Positions 8,184-13,884 of a stretch of DNA of 13,884 bases are shown in pieces. Below the pieces are notes generated by a model. That model was not told the origin of the DNA. It did not search any database and saw nothing but the letters and a program-made list of their open reading frames with translations. Both the position numbers and the translations under genes were made by a program. Source of the DNA: Burkholderiales bacterium (GTDB taxonomy: Bacteria > Pseudomonadota > Gammaproteobacteria > Burkholderiales > Burkholderiaceae_C); NCBI GenBank assembly GCA_947448105.1, contig CANFNE010000029.1:1-13884 (forward strand), in the 5' to 3' direction. Positions within the stretch are counted from its first letter, which is position 1. Each line of letters opens with the position of its first letter.

Positions 8184-8351
8184 CAAAGTTGTCCCTCCGT
8201 AACGGGGTAATTGGCGCTGGTGTTGACAGCGGCGGTTAACTTTACGAAGGCGCAACACGCGCGCGGCGTCCTGCGCGCCATGGATAATCCAGCGCTCAGG
8301 GCGCTGTCTGCCCCAACCGCAAATACGCCCCTGCCCCGGCCTGAAGCCCCC

Positions 8352-9062
8352 ATGCACCCACCCGCCCCATCCCAGCCAAGCACTGCCGCGCCGCGCCTGT
8401 ATCTGGCCCTGACCCTGGCCCTGATCGGCATGGCCCTGGTGCCCACGGTTTGGCCCGGCATAGACCTGACTGCGGCCCGATGGTTTGCGCCACCCGACGG
8501 ACAGGTGCAGATCAAAGACTGGTGGTGGGTGCAAGCCATCAACCTCTACATCCCCGCCTTTTTCCGTGGCTTGATCTTTGTGGCCATAGGTGCCTGGCTG
8601 CTGGCCACTTGGGGGCCGCGCTGGAAGCAGTGGCGCCTGCCGCTGGCGTTCTTCATCCTCTCGGGCGCTTTGGGCCCCGGCCTGTTGGTTAACGCCGGCT
8701 TCAAGGACAACTGGCAGCGCGCCCGCCCCTACGAGGTACAAAATTTTGGCGGCGCTCAGCAGTTCACCCGGGCCGGCGTGGTGACCGACCAGTGCAACAA
8801 CAACTGCTCTTTTGTCAGCGGTCATGTGGCGTGCGGCTTCTTTTTTGCGTCGCTCATGCTGGTGCAGCCCCGGCGCAGGCGCATCTGGGCGCTGGCGGGC
8901 TGCGCGGCCGGCGCGCTGATTGGTTTTTCGCGCATGGCCGATATGGCGCACTGGCTGAGCGACGCATTGTGGGCCGCGCCCATTACCTGGGCCTGCAGCT
9001 GGCTGGTCTGGCGCGCGCTGGTCTGGGCGTACCGTGAACGGGCTGTCGGCGCAGACGGCTAA
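8352..9062 (+). CDS. PAP2-family membrane phosphatase
   Basis: Integral-membrane phosphatase of the PAP2 (type 2 phosphatidic acid phosphatase) family, likely acting on a lipid phosphate or pyrophosphate at the periplasmic face. All three active-site motifs are present, numbered from the ATG at 8352 (236 residues): KDNWQRARP (K118 to P126, KX6RP), SFVSGH (153-158, with Val in place of the usual Pro of PSGH; H158 is the expected acid/base), and SRMADMAHWLSD (193-204, SRX5HXXSD, with H200 the expected nucleophile). About five to six TM segments can be seen, such as 16-34, 70-86, 97-115, 160-171, 177-192 and 208-228. C148 and C152 lie just before motif 2. The start is uncertain: 8352 has no ribosome binding site, and an in-frame ATG at 8280 would add 24 residues of low-complexity sequence. 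It may be related to lipid A or undecaprenyl-pyrophosphate phosphatases, but the substrate cannot be assigned. Its stop overlaps the convergent gene by 4 nt. Confidence 0.85.
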   Translation: MHPPAPSQPSTAAPRLYLALTLALIGMALVPTVWPGIDLTAARWFAPPDGQVQIKDWWWVQAINLYIPAFFRGLIFVAIGAWLLATWGPRWKQWRLPLAFFILSGALGPGLLVNAGFKDNWQRARPYEVQNFGGAQQFTRAGVVTDQCNNNCSFVSGHVACGFFFASLMLVQPRRRRIWALAGCAAGALIGFSRMADMAHWLSDALWAAPITWACSWLVWRALVWAYRERAVGADG

Positions 9063-10006
9063 GTTCGCACCTGCAGCCCCGCCGCCAGCCCGTCCAGCAC
9101 GCTGGCAAAGCGCAGGCGCAAGCCCAGTTCCTGCTTCATGCGGGCATTGACCATGCGCCGCGACTCGGACATAAAACTCAGCTGCATCGCCCCCATTTCC
9201 ACCTCCGCCCGCGCCCGGCTGATGCGCGGTGGCAGCGGCAATCCATAGAGCCGGGCCGCCGCGTCAAAGTAGTCGCCCATCTTCAGACTGGCGTCGTCGT
9301 TGATGTTGTAGGCGCGCTGGGGTTTGCCACGCCACAGCGCCCGCACACAGGCGCGGGCCAGGTCGTCGGCGTGGATGTGGTTGGTAAACACATCGTCTGC
9401 CGCCTCCAAGACCGGCGTGGCTTTGCGCAAGCGCTCCATGGGCGTGCCGCCTTCGCGGTTGGGTGCGTAAATACCGGGCACGCGCAGCACCGTGGTGCGC
9501 ACGCCCGCCGATCGGCCAAAAAACTGCACCCGGGCCTCGGCGTTTGCCCGGCGCTGGGCGCGCGGTGTACTGGGCGACAAGGCCTGCCCCTCAGCCACCC
9601 ACACCCCGCCACAGTCGCCATAAACGCCACTGGTAGACGCGTACACCAAGGTGAGGGGTGCGCCACGCCGCTGCAGCGCGTGCAGCAAGGCGCCGGTACG
9701 CTCGTCGGTGGCGCCCACTGTCGCCGGTGGCGCCAAGTGGAGCACCCGCTGCGCCAGACCGGCCAGGCGGCGCAAAGTCTGGGGCCGGTCCAGATTGCCC
9801 CACAACGGCGTGGTGCCCGCCGCGCGCAGCACGGGCACGCGCACCCGCTGCGAACTCAGCGCACGCACCGTCAACTTGCCCGACAGCAGGGCCGCAACAC
9901 GCAGGCCAATGTCGCCACAGCCGACAACCAGCAAGCGACTGCGGCGAAAGCGCGCGGGCAAGGCGCCCAAGGGAGATTGGATTGAAGGCAAAATCGGGGG
10001 CTCCAC
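9059..10006 (-). CDS. NAD(P)-binding SDR/epimerase-like protein, YeeZ-like
   Basis: Predicted cytoplasmic Rossmann-fold protein of the NAD-dependent epimerase/dehydratase superfamily, 315 residues. The nucleotide-binding loop LVVGCGDIG (26-34, GxGxxG) begins the fold, HLAPPA (90-95) is the beta4 region, YASTSGVYGD (122-131) is the beta5 signature, LRVPGIYAPNR (174-184) follows, and NHIHADDLARA (209-219) is the extended-SDR C-terminal signature. YNINDD (233-238) is another family block. The SDR catalytic YxxxK is not visible where expected; residues 147-157 read TPRAQRRANAE. This resembles E. coli YeeZ and related proteins of unassigned activity, so calling it an active epimerase would be unsafe. 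The start is a GTG at 10006 with no clear ribosome binding site; the Rossmann strand starts at residue 24, so a slightly shorter form is possible. It is divergent from the reductase gene (30 bp between starts), and its stop overlaps that of the PAP2 gene. Confidence 0.8.
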   Translation of the reverse strand: MEPPILPSIQSPLGALPARFRRSRLLVVGCGDIGLRVAALLSGKLTVRALSSQRVRVPVLRAAGTTPLWGNLDRPQTLRRLAGLAQRVLHLAPPATVGATDERTGALLHALQRRGAPLTLVYASTSGVYGDCGGVWVAEGQALSPSTPRAQRRANAEARVQFFGRSAGVRTTVLRVPGIYAPNREGGTPMERLRKATPVLEAADDVFTNHIHADDLARACVRALWRGKPQRAYNINDDASLKMGDYFDAAARLYGLPLPPRISRARAEVEMGAMQLSFMSESRRMVNARMKQELGLRLRFASVLDGLAAGLQVRT

Positions 10007-10020
10007 TGTTGTACGGTTTC

Positions 10021-10025
10021 AAGGA
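10021..10025 (+). promoter_or_regulatory. Ribosome binding site of the ferredoxin-reductase gene
   Basis: AAGGA lies 11 nt before the ATG at 10037, followed by an A-rich stretch (AACTAAAAAG). It supports the chosen start. The 30-bp space to the divergent SDR start is too short for two full promoters, so promoter elements must lie within the SDR 5' end. Confidence 0.5.
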
Positions 10026-10036
10026 TAACTAAAAAG

Positions 10037-11077
10037 ATGACCCCAAGCGCTTCGACCTTCACCGTGACGGTGGAACCCAGTGGCACTGCTTTTTCTGCCA
10101 ATGCAGACGAAACCGTTCTTGCGGCGGGCATTCGCCAGGGCGTGGGCCTGCCCTATGGCTGCAAGGACGGCGCCTGCGGCTCGTGCAAATGCAAAATGGT
10201 GTCAGGCCAAGTGGTGCACGCCAACTTCCAACGCAAGGCCCTGAGTGTCGAAGACGAGGCCGCCAACTTTGTGTTGACCTGCTGCGCCACCGCGCACAGC
10301 GACATCGTGCTTGAATCGCGCCAGGTCACACCTGCCGGTGCGCTTCCCATTAAGAAAATGCCCACGCGCGTGAGCAGCCTGGTCAAGAAGTCAGACGACG
10401 TGGTGGTCATGCAGCTGCAATTGCCCGCCAATGACGCGTTTACCTTTCGCGCGGGCCAATATATCGAGTTCATCCTGCGCGACGGCGCGCGGCGCAGTTA
10501 TTCCATGGCCAACGCGCCCCACATCGGGCCCGGGCTGGAGCTGCACATCCGCCACATGCCGGGCGGCCGCTTTACCGACCTCGTGTTTGGTTCGATGAAG
10601 GAAAAAGACATATTGCGCATCGAGGGCCCGTTTGGCTCTTTCTACTTGCGCGAAGACTCCGACAAGCCCCTGGTGTTTCTGGCTTCGGGCACAGGATTTG
10701 CGCCGCTCAAGGCTTTGTTGGAGCACATGCAGCACTGCGGCATCACGCGCCCCACCACGCTGTACTGGGGCGGCCGGCGCCCCGGCGACCTGTACATGGA
10801 CGACTGGGTGCGCGCCCAGTTGTCGAACATGCCCCAGGTGCACTACGTGCCGGTGGTGTCCGACGCCCTGCCCGAAGACCAGTGGACGGGCCGCACCGGC
10901 TTTGTGCACTTGGCGGTGTTGCAAGACTTTGCGGATCTCTCAGGCCACCAGGTCTACGCCTGTGGCGCGCCCATCGTGGTGGAGTCGGCCCGCAGCGCAT
11001 TCAGCGCACAGGCGGGGCTGCCAGCGGATGCGTTTTTTGCCGATTCTTTTACCTCGGCGGCAGACAAGGCGGCTTGA
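10037..11077 (+). CDS. 2Fe-2S ferredoxin / FAD / NAD(P)H reductase ('CDP-6-deoxy-delta-3,4-glucoseen reductase' type)
   Basis: Soluble electron-transfer reductase of 346 residues with an N-terminal plant-type ferredoxin and a C-terminal ferredoxin-NADP reductase module. The cluster ligands are C42, C47 and C50 in YGCKDGACGSCKC, plus C82 or C83 in LTCCATAHSD. The flavin-binding motif is RRSYSMAN (152-159, RxYS), the NAD(P)H-binding glycine motif is LASGTGFAPLKALLE (215-229), and YACGAP (307-312) is the C-terminal nicotinamide-site motif. Such proteins are often named after AscD/E3 of the 3,6-dideoxyhexose pathway, but no CDP-sugar gene is nearby. The same architecture serves as the reductase of many oxygenases, and no oxygenase is in the window, so the partner is unknown. 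The start has a ribosome binding site at 10021-10025. The last codons and stop form the left arm of a perfect inverted repeat shared with the convergent transporter gene. Confidence 0.88.
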   Translation: MTPSASTFTVTVEPSGTAFSANADETVLAAGIRQGVGLPYGCKDGACGSCKCKMVSGQVVHANFQRKALSVEDEAANFVLTCCATAHSDIVLESRQVTPAGALPIKKMPTRVSSLVKKSDDVVVMQLQLPANDAFTFRAGQYIEFILRDGARRSYSMANAPHIGPGLELHIRHMPGGRFTDLVFGSMKEKDILRIEGPFGSFYLREDSDKPLVFLASGTGFAPLKALLEHMQHCGITRPTTLYWGGRRPGDLYMDDWVRAQLSNMPQVHYVPVVSDALPEDQWTGRTGFVHLAVLQDFADLSGHQVYACGAPIVVESARSAFSAQAGLPADAFFADSFTSAADKAA

Positions 11078-11089
11078 TTCAAGCCGCCT
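11067..11089. terminator. Perfect inverted repeat spanning two convergent stop codons
   Basis: AGGCGGCTTGA (11067-11077) and TCAAGCCGCCT (11079-11089) are perfect reverse complements around one T. As RNA this would fold as a 9-bp GC-rich stem with a GAUUC loop. The left arm holds the reductase TGA (11075-11077), and the right arm begins the transporter TGA on the other strand (11089-11091). It is probably a bidirectional transcription end or mRNA 3'-end stabiliser. No T-run follows on either strand, so efficient intrinsic termination is not certain. Confidence 0.6.
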
Positions 11090-11964
11090 CAGACCGGCTT
11101 CAGGGCCGGCTTCATCTCGCTGAGCACTACCGCAAACACCACGATCAGCGCGCCGATGGCCGCGCGCATGGTGAGCATTTCCGAGAGCCACAGCCAGCCA
11201 AACAGCGCGGCAAACACGGGCTCCATGGCGTAAATCACGGCCGCTTTTTCTGCGCTGACATGGCGTTGGGCCACAGCTTGCAAGAAAAACATGCCTGCGG
11301 ATGCCACCACCCCCAGATAGAGCAGTCCACCCACGGTCTGCGCATCCAGCCGCTCGGGCAAGGTCAGCACGGAGTCCAGCCCACTGTCGGCCAGCATCCA
11401 CACGCCCCCCATCAAAGCCATGCAAAACATTTGCGCCGTAGCCAATTGGTGGGGCACATGCGACTTGGCCCGACCCGACAAGCGCAGCACATACGCCGCA
11501 TAGGCCAGCGCACCCAGTACGGTGGTGCTGTCGGCCAATAAGTGGGCTCCACCGTCAAAGGACATCAAACCAATGCCCAGGCAGGCCAGCACGGCAGCTA
11601 CAAACACCAGCCAGCCGGGACGCGCGCCCAGGCCCCAGGCCAAGAGCGGCACCATCAGCACGTTCAGGCTGGTCAAAAACGCGCTGCGGTTAGAGGAGAT
11701 GAACTGGAGCCCGAAGGCCTGGCCCACATACGACACCAGCACCAAGCTGCCTAACACCAGACCGTCACGCCACGTATGGCGGGGCACCCGCAGTACAAAA
11801 GGCGCCATGCAGGCCGCAGCGATCAGAAAGCGCAGGGCCGAGATCTCGACCCCGCTCAATTTGCCTGTGGCAATTTTCAGGATCGGGAAGGTTACGCCCC
11901 ACACCAGCGTGGCAAACAGCAACGCCAGGACGTAAGGGTCCAGGCGAGGCAAAGAAAGGCGCAA
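11089..11964 (-). CDS. EamA/DMT-superfamily transporter
   Basis: Inner-membrane carrier of the drug/metabolite transporter superfamily, 291 residues with about ten TM segments and two EamA repeats. Repeat 1 (about 10-135) starts with PYVLALLFATLVWGVTFPI, where the W-G-x-x-F-P pattern is diagnostic. It continues with ALRFLIAA (43-50) and FISSNRSAFLTSLNVLMVPL, a strongly conserved EamA block. Repeat 2 (about 147-285) contains AYAAYVLRL and EKAAVIYAMEPVFAALFGWL near the end. The substrate is not predictable; relatives export amino acids, purines or other metabolites. The start used is TTG at 11964, 7 nt after a weak GCGGA, with another TTG at 11952; TM1 begins about 11 residues in, so either is possible. 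It follows the livF stop by 11 nt on the same strand, suggesting co-transcription with the liv genes. Its own stop lies in the convergent hairpin. Confidence 0.87.
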   Translation of the reverse strand: MRLSLPRLDPYVLALLFATLVWGVTFPILKIATGKLSGVEISALRFLIAAACMAPFVLRVPRHTWRDGLVLGSLVLVSYVGQAFGLQFISSNRSAFLTSLNVLMVPLLAWGLGARPGWLVFVAAVLACLGIGLMSFDGGAHLLADSTTVLGALAYAAYVLRLSGRAKSHVPHQLATAQMFCMALMGGVWMLADSGLDSVLTLPERLDAQTVGGLLYLGVVASAGMFFLQAVAQRHVSAEKAAVIYAMEPVFAALFGWLWLSEMLTMRAAIGALIVVFAVVLSEMKPALKPV

Positions 11965-11975
11965 AGGCGTATCCG

Positions 11976-12695
11976 CTATTCGCCCAGGTACGCGGCGCGC
12001 ACCTTGGGGTCGTTGAGCATTTGCTTGGCTTCGCCTGTCATGGTGATGATGCCGGACTCCATCACATAGCCCCGGTTGGCAATCGACAAGGCGCGGCTTG
12101 CGTTTTGCTCCACCAGCAAAATGGTGACGCCCTGGGCAAACACGTCTTGCACCACCTCAAAGATTTTGTCCACCATGATGGGCGACAAACCCATGGACGG
12201 CTCGTCCATCAGCAGCACTTTGGGGCGGCTCATCAGCGCGCGGCCCATGGCCAGCATTTGCTGCTCGCCACCGGACATGGTGCCAGCCAACTGGTCGCGC
12301 CGCTCTTTCAGGCGCGGAAAAATCGCAAACATCTTGTCGATGTCGGCCTCAATACCGGCCTTGTCGTCGCGGATATAGGCGCCCATCTGCAGGTTTTCGA
12401 TGATGGTCATGCGGGTGAACACGCCCCGGCCTTCCGGAACCATGGCCAGGCCCTGTTTAACCAGGTCCCAGGGGCCCTGGCCCCGGATGCTGCGGCCCAG
12501 ATATTCAATATCTCCGGCGTTGATCGGCAAGGTACCGGTAATAGCCTTCATGGTGGTGGTTTTGCCTGCACCATTGGAGCCGATCAGCGATACGAGTTCG
12601 CCCTCATGCACTTCAAAATCGACGCCCTTGACGGCCTGAATGCCGCCATAGGACACCTTGAGATTGCTGACTTTGAGTAAAGTTTTGCTGGTCAT
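11976..12695 (-). CDS. livF: Branched-chain amino acid ABC transporter ATP-binding protein LivF
   Basis: Second ATPase of a Liv-type (HAAT) high-affinity branched-chain amino acid importer, 239 residues, peripheral on the inner membrane. Walker A is GSNGAGKTT (39-47), the signature is MSGGEQQMLAMGRAL (140-154), and Walker B is LLMDEPSMGLSP (161-172). The switch segment reads LLVEQNASRAL, with Q-N where many ABC proteins have histidine; this is normal for LivF. MVPEGRGVF (86-94) and the C-terminal AAYLGE are also typical LivF blocks. The ATG at 12695 is preceded by AGGAC at a 5-nt spacing. The livG stop lies 15 nt upstream, and the DMT transporter follows 11 nt downstream. The periplasmic binding protein and LivH are not in the window. 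The substrate class is inferred from the family; related systems also import other amino acids or amides. Confidence 0.94.
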   Translation of the reverse strand: MTSKTLLKVSNLKVSYGGIQAVKGVDFEVHEGELVSLIGSNGAGKTTTMKAITGTLPINAGDIEYLGRSIRGQGPWDLVKQGLAMVPEGRGVFTRMTIIENLQMGAYIRDDKAGIEADIDKMFAIFPRLKERRDQLAGTMSGGEQQMLAMGRALMSRPKVLLMDEPSMGLSPIMVDKIFEVVQDVFAQGVTILLVEQNASRALSIANRGYVMESGIITMTGEAKQMLNDPKVRAAYLGE

Positions 12696-12700
12696 GGAAT

Positions 12701-12705
12701 GTCCT
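12701..12705 (-). promoter_or_regulatory. livF: Ribosome binding site of livF
   Basis: AGGAC on the minus strand, 5 nt before the livF ATG, inside the 15-nt livG-livF gap. Confidence 0.55.
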
Positions 12706-12710
12706 GGAAA

Positions 12711-13505
12711 TTAGTGGCCGCTGGTGCCCAAATAGGCTTCGATCACTTTGTCGTTCTTTTGTACTTCGGCCGGTGTGCCTTCGGCAATTTGCTTGCCGTA
12801 GTCGAGCACGGTGACGCGGTCGCACAGACCCATCACAAGCTTGACGTCATGCTCGATCAGCAAAATCGTGCGGTTGTCGTTGCGAATGCGGTCAATCAAC
12901 TCGCGCAGCATGACTTTCTCCGTCGCGTTCATGCCCGCAGCGGGCTCGTCGAGCGCAATGAGCTGGGGGTCGGTGGCCAGGGCGCGGGCGATCTCCAGGC
13001 GGCGCTGGTCGCCATAGCTCAGGGTGCGCGCCTTGTAGTCGGCAAACTTGCCAATGCCGACGTACTCCAGCAACTCATGTGCGCGCTGGGTAATCGCAGC
13101 TTCTTCGGCCTTGAAAGTCGCCGTACGGAACATGGCGCCCAACAGCCCCGAGTGGGTGCGGATGTGGCGTCCCACCATCACGTTTTCCAGCGCCGTCATC
13201 TCGGCGAACAGGCGAATGTTCTGGAAGGTACGCGCAATACCGGCCTTGGCCACCGTGTGCACGGCCGTGGGCTGGTAGGGCTTGCCCGCCAATTCAAAAC
13301 TGCCGCTGTCGGGCGTGTACAGGCCTGTGAGCACGTTAAAGAAGGTGGTTTTGCCCGCGCCGTTGGGGCCGATCAGGCCATAAACCTGGCCGCGCTCGAT
13401 TTTGATGCCGACATCGCTTAAGGCCTGCAGGCCGCCAAAGCGCTTGGACACGCCAGAGACATTGAGAACCGTGTCTTTTTTCATGGAAGGATTGGTATTG
13501 CTCAT
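12711..13505 (-). CDS. livG: Branched-chain amino acid ABC transporter ATP-binding protein LivG
   Basis: First ATPase of the Liv importer, 264 residues from the chosen start. Walker A is GPNGAGKTT (46-54), the Q-loop block IARTFQNIRLF is the LivG hallmark, the signature is LSYGDQRRLEIARALA, Walker B is LIALDEPAAGMN and the H-loop is LLIEHDVKLVM. The C-terminus EAYLGTSGH is also typical. Start choice: the ATG at 13505 has GGGAG (13511-13515) 5 nt upstream, the best ribosome binding site available. A second ATG at 13517 overlaps the livM stop as TGATG but lacks such a site and would add four residues. The frame stays open further upstream only through livM. It lies between livM and livF on the same strand and is surely co-transcribed with them. 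Confidence 0.93.
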   Translation of the reverse strand: MSNTNPSMKKDTVLNVSGVSKRFGGLQALSDVGIKIERGQVYGLIGPNGAGKTTFFNVLTGLYTPDSGSFELAGKPYQPTAVHTVAKAGIARTFQNIRLFAEMTALENVMVGRHIRTHSGLLGAMFRTATFKAEEAAITQRAHELLEYVGIGKFADYKARTLSYGDQRRLEIARALATDPQLIALDEPAAGMNATEKVMLRELIDRIRNDNRTILLIEHDVKLVMGLCDRVTVLDYGKQIAEGTPAEVQKNDKVIEAYLGTSGH

Positions 13506-13516
13506 GTGCGCTCCCA

Positions 13517-13884
13517 TCAGGCTTTGGCCGCCGGGGGCAAGGACTTGCCATGTTCTGGCGTGGGCCACAGACCACGCGGGCGCAGCAGCATCACGCTGAC
13601 CATCGCCAGCGCGATCAGCAACTGGCGCAGGATGGATGCATCAAGCCGCCCACCCGTCATGCTTTGCAGCGGACCAGCCACATAGCGAAGCACCTCAGGC
13701 AGCGCCGACAGCAACACTGCGCCCAAAATCACGCCGGGGAGATGCCCCACGCCACCGAGCACCACCATGGCCACGATCATCACCGACTCCATCAGGCTGA
13801 AGGATTCGGGCGACACAAAGCCTTGAAAGCCCGCGAACATCGCTCCCGAGACCCCTCCGAAGGTGGCACCCATGCCAAAGGCCA
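13517..13884 (-). CDS. livM: Branched-chain amino acid ABC permease LivM, C-terminal part only
   Basis: C-terminal 121 residues of an inner-membrane permease of the Liv importer; the rest lies beyond the window edge. The frame is open to the last base, and the methionine at 13873 is internal, because the codons before it (A-F-G) continue the conserved GATFGGVSGAMFA helix. Recognisable LivM blocks are GFVSPESFSLMESVMIVAMV, VLGGVGHLPGVILGAVLL (EAA-loop region) and the last helix LLIALAMVSVMLLRPRGLWP, which is the usual LivM ending. The tail PEHGKSLPPAAKA is hydrophilic. Its TGA stop overlaps an ATG by one base (TGATG), and livG begins within 12 nt of it, so livM and livG are tightly coupled. 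LivH would be expected further upstream on this strand. Confidence 0.93.
   Translation of the reverse strand, partial: AFGMGATFGGVSGAMFAGFQGFVSPESFSLMESVMIVAMVVLGGVGHLPGVILGAVLLSALPEVLRYVAGPLQSMTGGRLDASILRQLLIALAMVSVMLLRPRGLWPTPEHGKSLPPAAKA

Noticed and set aside
8223..8228. Perfect TTGACA -35 hexamer between the glycine-zipper and PAP2 genes
   Set aside because: At 17-nt spacing the sequence is GAAGGC, with no -10-like hexamer nearby, so a promoter call is not supported.
10882..11541. Plus-strand open frame running from the reductase through the hairpin into the transporter region
   Set aside because: It overlaps two well-supported genes in other frames, is His/Gln/Arg-rich, and has no family motif.
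12170..12200. LivF switch segment lacking the H-loop histidine, as if a damaged ATPase
   Set aside because: LivF proteins normally have VEQN here, so it is not a defect. Position given is approximate.
12699..13421. Plus-strand open frame of 240 codons opposite livG
   Set aside because: Shadow of livG, whose ABC motifs are all present on the minus strand; the product shows no domain.
11976..13884. Possible urea transporter (UrtDE) instead of Liv
   Set aside because: The IARTFQNIRLF and LLIEHDVKLVM blocks and the LivM ending fit Liv; no urease or urea-uptake gene is present.

Overview
The window is GC-rich, densely coding DNA with strong G/C third-position bias, short intergenic gaps and overlapping genes. 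The protein set (heterotetrameric sarcosine oxidase, MdtB/C-like RND pump, Liv-type ABC cassettes, ferredoxin-FNR reductase of the 'glucoseen reductase' type) suggests a betaproteobacterium, probably Burkholderiales/Comamonadaceae. That placement is inferred from protein character, not from an rRNA or a database search. I see no rRNA, tRNA, insertion sequence, phage gene, CRISPR array or toxin-antitoxin pair. This looks like ordinary chromosomal backbone.

Layout: (1) 1-2940, plus strand: the end of a sarcosine oxidase operon, soxA (5' truncated by the window edge) overlapping soxG by 8 nt. (2) 2941-3142: a noncoding gap with inverted repeats. (3) 3143-7491, plus: a two-gene RND efflux unit, a lipoprotein membrane-fusion subunit and an inner-membrane permease overlapping by ATGA, with no outer-membrane channel gene beside it. 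(4) 7519-8172, minus: a secreted glycine-zipper protein, convergent with the pump. (5) 8352-9062, plus: a PAP2-type membrane phosphatase whose stop overlaps that of (6) 9059-10006, minus: a YeeZ-like NAD(P)-binding SDR protein. (7) 10037-11077, plus: a 2Fe-2S/FAD/NAD(P)H reductase, divergent from the SDR gene with only 30 bp between. It ends in a perfect inverted repeat shared with (8) 11089-11964, minus: an EamA/DMT transporter. (9) 11976-13884, minus: livF, livG and the 3' part of livM, a branched-chain amino acid ABC importer. The transporter in (8) follows livF by 11 nt and may be the last gene of that operon.

Together the window holds one-carbon/amine catabolism (sarcosine to glycine plus methylene-tetrahydrofolate), drug or toxicant efflux, envelope functions (glycine zipper, lipid phosphatase), a redox module and amino-acid import with a linked DMT carrier. 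No reading frame looks broken; the two window-edge genes are cut only by the window. I found no convincing undescribed system. The items most worth checking are the hairpin at 11067-11089, the palindromic leader of the efflux operon, the SDR protein without the usual YxxxK, and the livM-livG-livF-DMT linkage.
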